From Epiperipatus broadwayi (lineage: Eukaryota > Onychophora > Udeonychophora > Euonychophora > Peripatidae), in assembly GCA_028023455.1 (NCBI GenBank), contig JAQFVV010006305.1:2163001-2227000 (forward strand): a stretch of 64,000 nt of DNA. The letters run 5' to 3'. The notes beneath the pieces were generated by a model, which had not been told where the DNA came from, did no database searches, and worked only from the letters and a program-made list of their open reading frames with translations. Shown piece after piece: positions 60,101 through 64,000 of the stretch (its first letter is position 1; every line of letters begins with the position of its first letter). The translations under genes were made by a program, and so were the position numbers.

Positions 60101-60630
60101 CGAATAAATAAATAAATTTGTGAGAAATATATTACATTTAACAATTGAAGATCATAATAAATTGATTATTATATTGAATGCCAGAGTAAAAAAAAAGCCT
60201 CTTTTATATATCAATATATATAACAAAATATTAACTTACATCAATAATATAATGCACTTTCTACGGCTAAACACTATGAATAAAAATTAAGTGTTGTTCA
60301 CAATAACAGTAATCTGCATATTCTTGTTATTCCCCAATTTTTTGGATGTTATAAGAAGTTATTTGTTGTTTTTTTTTTAAAAAAAATCTTTTAGAATGCA
60401 ATAATATTCCCATAAAGAGTAATACTGAACTCGATGATTACTAGAGATGACCTTTAATGATATCATAATGCCAGAAATATAGAAACTTGCTTTAATTTAA
60501 AATGTTAATAAACTAAATAATAAATAAATCATTTATTTTATATAGTATTCATTCATTTATAGTTAAAATCTGCAAAGCACATGTGCAACAGCTTAATGCT
60601 GTTTAAATATTACTAAATAATAAACTAATG

Positions 60631-60878
60631 TTATTAAAACAGGCAAAACTCTCCATACAGTAGTGCCACTCAGTGCAAGCTAGAGTAATCAATGGATGCC
60701 AGAAGACTTGTGCATAAAATCACTATCTAGTTCCTACTCATCTAATATCCCCAGACTAGTTTCTAGCTTGATTACTCTGGTTTGTACTGAATGGCACTAC
60801 TGTATGGAGAGTTTTGCCTGTTTTAATAACAGTTATGAGCAAGCATAAGAAATGATGATCATGTGATGTTTAGTGGTT
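60631..60878. mobile_element. Fold-back retroposon, 248 bp, perfect 13-bp TSD
   Basis: About 60-bp arms (AAAACAGGCAAAACTCTCCA and its inverse ending in GCCTGTTTTAATAAC) with few mismatches, then a tail GATGATCATGTGATGTTTAG. TAATAAACTAATG occurs at 60618-60630 and again at 60879-60891. Opposite orientation to 35307-35553. Confidence 0.9.
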
Positions 60879-60899
60879 TAATAAACTAATGTCCAAATT

Positions 60900-63800
60900 A
60901 TCTGCCTATCATTGACAATAATTGTTTCTGATTGTTATTACTATAGACAAATATTTACTACTACATTCTTTCTTTACAAAATATCTTTCCTGACCTTCAA
61001 ATAAGAAATGATTATATAACTATTAAAGTCGAAATAATTAATTGAACTGGATTAATTATAAATCAGTCATTGAAATTAACTGCTTAATATTCTGTATAGA
61101 TCTTATTTAAATTCTGATGACTAAAATCTGTAAGAATATCATCAATAACAAAATATTACCAATAAAAATTGCCTAAAAAGACAAATATGAAATGTCTAAG
61201 AACAAATACCAAGAAAAGATTTAAAATGTCAACTATCTAATTGTTTTAAATGACTATATACTAAAATGTCTGAATTATCAAATTATGATTTATAATCTAC
61301 TATAGAATTCCTATGGTAGAATTCCTCCAGACAGAATTATTTTTATGACCTATTTTCCAAATCATAAATGTTTTAGTTTGAAAACAAAGATGGTTTTCTT
61401 TACCTATCTATAAGTGAATTTTCATGATTTAAAAATATCATCAATTCCTATGACCCTCCTCCCTCCAAACAAAATGGAAATATAAAATTGAAATTAGACT
61501 GGATGATGTGAAAGAGCAAATTAAAGTTACATCATGTATCAATTTTTCCATTACAGGATTTTCTATTAATAACTTTTATGTGAAAATTTTATTATTATTG
61601 TATTTTTTATGGCTTTTAATCGAATAAATGCAGATCGTATTTGCCAATCAACTAATATCTGTTTAGATGAAAACTGAATATGAATTTTTGTAAAAATTTT
61701 GCTTAATAAATACTCATTCATTTTTCAAAAGCTACAATACATATATTTTTGTTTATGCGGCAAAACTATTTTTTTCACTATCAACAACATATACCAAGCT
61801 ACAAATTCTGATAAATGGTTTTCAGAATTAGCTATTAAATCAACTTCTGCCAATGGGCATAAACCTCATATATCAAGACAGCATGTTATTTCTCCCCCAT
61901 GATCATTTTCATCAACTATTTAAATAATTAAACCATTACCTTACAAGTTTTATGTCCCAATCAATTCATATTAGTATTATCTTGACTTAAACATCATTGC
62001 AAACTACATTTTCAATTCATAATAACAGTCTTTAGTAAGATTTTTATCTCAACATATCTGTATTTTTTCTTACCTTATTAAATTCCTTGTTGATATTACT
62101 GTCAATATTTCAAATATAGTATAGTCTAATTATTAAAATCATTTTCTAATATTATTGATCCACTGTTAGTTTATCTACATTAAATATATATATATATGGT
62201 ACATCTATCTTCTGCATGCAATTTCAGTAATTTTCTTATCTCAATAATCCACTCTATATGTGATGTTTTTTCTAGATCTTTTATATTTTTTTTTTGAGAT
62301 CCACTTTCCATTTATTTTAGTAACATGTTGAGCCTAAATGCATTTCAGTTTCTTAATTATACAATTTGTATTTTGCTTCTGATTCTACCTTGCTAATATT
62401 AACATATTTCCACACACTTCATTAAATCCATAAATAAGAACTGATAGAATTTCATTTCTTAAAAAGCTTTCTTTTTGAGCACAAGCATTACAAGTGTATT
62501 TTCTTTAAACAGTGAGTTATATTGACAATAAATAGTTCATATAAGTTTAATTCTATAGTTAATTTCAACTATTAACATTTGTATTAATAATTGTCTACTT
62601 TTTATTAATTACAATCTATTTTGATTTTCTCCTTTTTCTGGAAAAGTTACCAAACAATTCAAGTCTCTTTTTAATATTTATCTTTAATTATATTTTAATG
62701 CCAATATTTCTATTTAAAACTCTGAAGCAATATTTATGAAAGCAACTGCAAAATCAAAATGACTAATATAAACATAATTTGTTTTTAGTATTAAGTTCAA
62801 TTAAATCAACAACAACAAAAAACTTCCAATGAATTTACTATAAGAAGTTCTGGTAAGAAAGAATCATAATGTGTAGACTCTTATCAATATTAATTCTCTT
62901 AATGTTAACACATGCTTTATCATTGGTATGGAATTTTAATAAATGTTATTGACAGTATCTTGAGTCTATGTCATAACATTTCAATAAGTTAATTAAGCAG
63001 AAGAACTTATAAAATCAAATGATTTTATAATCTCAATTCCAATGCAAAGTAGCAACTCATACTCTTGGTTATATCTAAAATGTCTTGGATGAAGATTATT
63101 TGTGCTACAATCACTTTTAAATCAGTTTGTTCTCTTGACTGGCTAAATCCAAAGTTTTTCATAAATGGTTTGTATTGATATCAGTAAATATCTTATTTTC
63201 TAATAGATGAATGACTATAATTAAAATGGTGAAAATTATCATAATTAAAAAAAAATCTATATAATTAAATATAGAAGTCTTCTTGCATGGATTTAGTCTG
63301 GAATATTTAATGTGTGAAGTTATCCATTTATAATTACTTAACTAGAATAGTAACTAATTGAAAGCCAACTGCCCCAGGCCAAGAATTAAAGTAAAACTGC
63401 CAGATTATACATGCAAATATGTAAAACAGTATTTAAGTTCATAAAATATCCATAAATCAATAAGCTAAATAAAAAAAAATAGCTATATTATATTTTCTTG
63501 ACTCAATTGATCTATTCAATTACAGTCAATGCTGTAACTCTTTCAACAGAAACTACCTAAGTAATTAAAAAAAATGTATTTTAATTTTTAAATTTTGAAT
63601 TAGAAAAAATGTTTATACTGGTTTTAGATTTTATTTATTAGATTTTTTACTCACAGAGTGATCAAAATTAATTTGTTTTTAACAAGATGGCACACACTTA
63701 TTTAAAATGCCTCTCTACATTTTTTTTTAAAGTAATTCAAAGAACAAAAAAAGTGGCTCAACAACAACAAAAAAATTGTATTTTATTTTTTGCATTATAA

Positions 63801-64000
63801 AAACTGAAATTGAGAATTATTTTCTGTCATGATTCATGTGATTCACTAACAATTACATTCAAAATCTCAAATTAATTACCGAATCATTCATAAAAGCAAT
63901 AGAAATGTTCTCTAAATTATATATGGGATATTGTTTGTTTTTTCATTCAGTTTCATTAGGAACCTCAACTAACATTACTAATGTTAGAACCAAATTCTGG
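60900..64000. other. No recognisable feature
   Basis: AT-rich sequence, probably first intron of HMCES. The 61699-61902 frame has no recognisable motif. Short (AT)n at 62186-62198. Confidence 0.5.

Overview
This window is animal nuclear DNA, most likely from an invertebrate. It is visibly about three-quarters A+T and holds one intron-rich conserved gene scattered among many decayed transposable elements. No bacterial-style operon, CRISPR array, rRNA or functional tRNA gene was seen. The phylum cannot be fixed from the sequence alone.

The only host gene recognised is an HMCES/SRAP-domain gene (abasic-site DNA-protein crosslink sensor) on the minus strand. Seven coding exons were reconstructed at 54872-54726, 51125-50913, 38335-38161, 33886-33806, 29936-29871, 23671-23562 and 14323-14077. 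All have GT/AG borders and matching phases, and together give about 345 residues with a stop codon and a downstream AATAAA. The first exon, with the initiator Met and catalytic Cys2, is not in the window and must lie beyond 64000. Most long open frames elsewhere are transposon debris or chance.

Layout. 1-4180: two decayed LINEs in convergent orientation that meet at one shared trinucleotide tract. 5256-5379: a palindromic MITE, with a half copy inside the second LINE. 7209-7976: a non-autonomous hAT element. 9950-12080: a LINE of the same family as a minus-strand copy at 20400-22880. 14077-54872: HMCES, whose introns carry LINE, hAT MITE, SINE, Penelope-like and LTR insertions. The largest intron (38336-50912) holds two Ty3/gypsy elements. 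One of them is split by a 701-bp solo LTR of another family with a perfect 5-bp target duplication. 52100-52830: another LINE fragment. 53837-54402: a third hAT MITE. 57800-59600: a decayed hAT transposase. 59832-60060: a GC-rich LTR-like island.

The most unusual signal is a family of fold-back repeats (14453-15262, 28123-28289, 35307-35553, 60631-60878). Each copy has a long hairpin at one fixed end and a variable opposite end. They are flanked by 12-14-bp target duplications. That is the signature of LINE-type retroposition, not of a cut-and-paste MITE, so these may be an undescribed hairpin-ended retroposon family.
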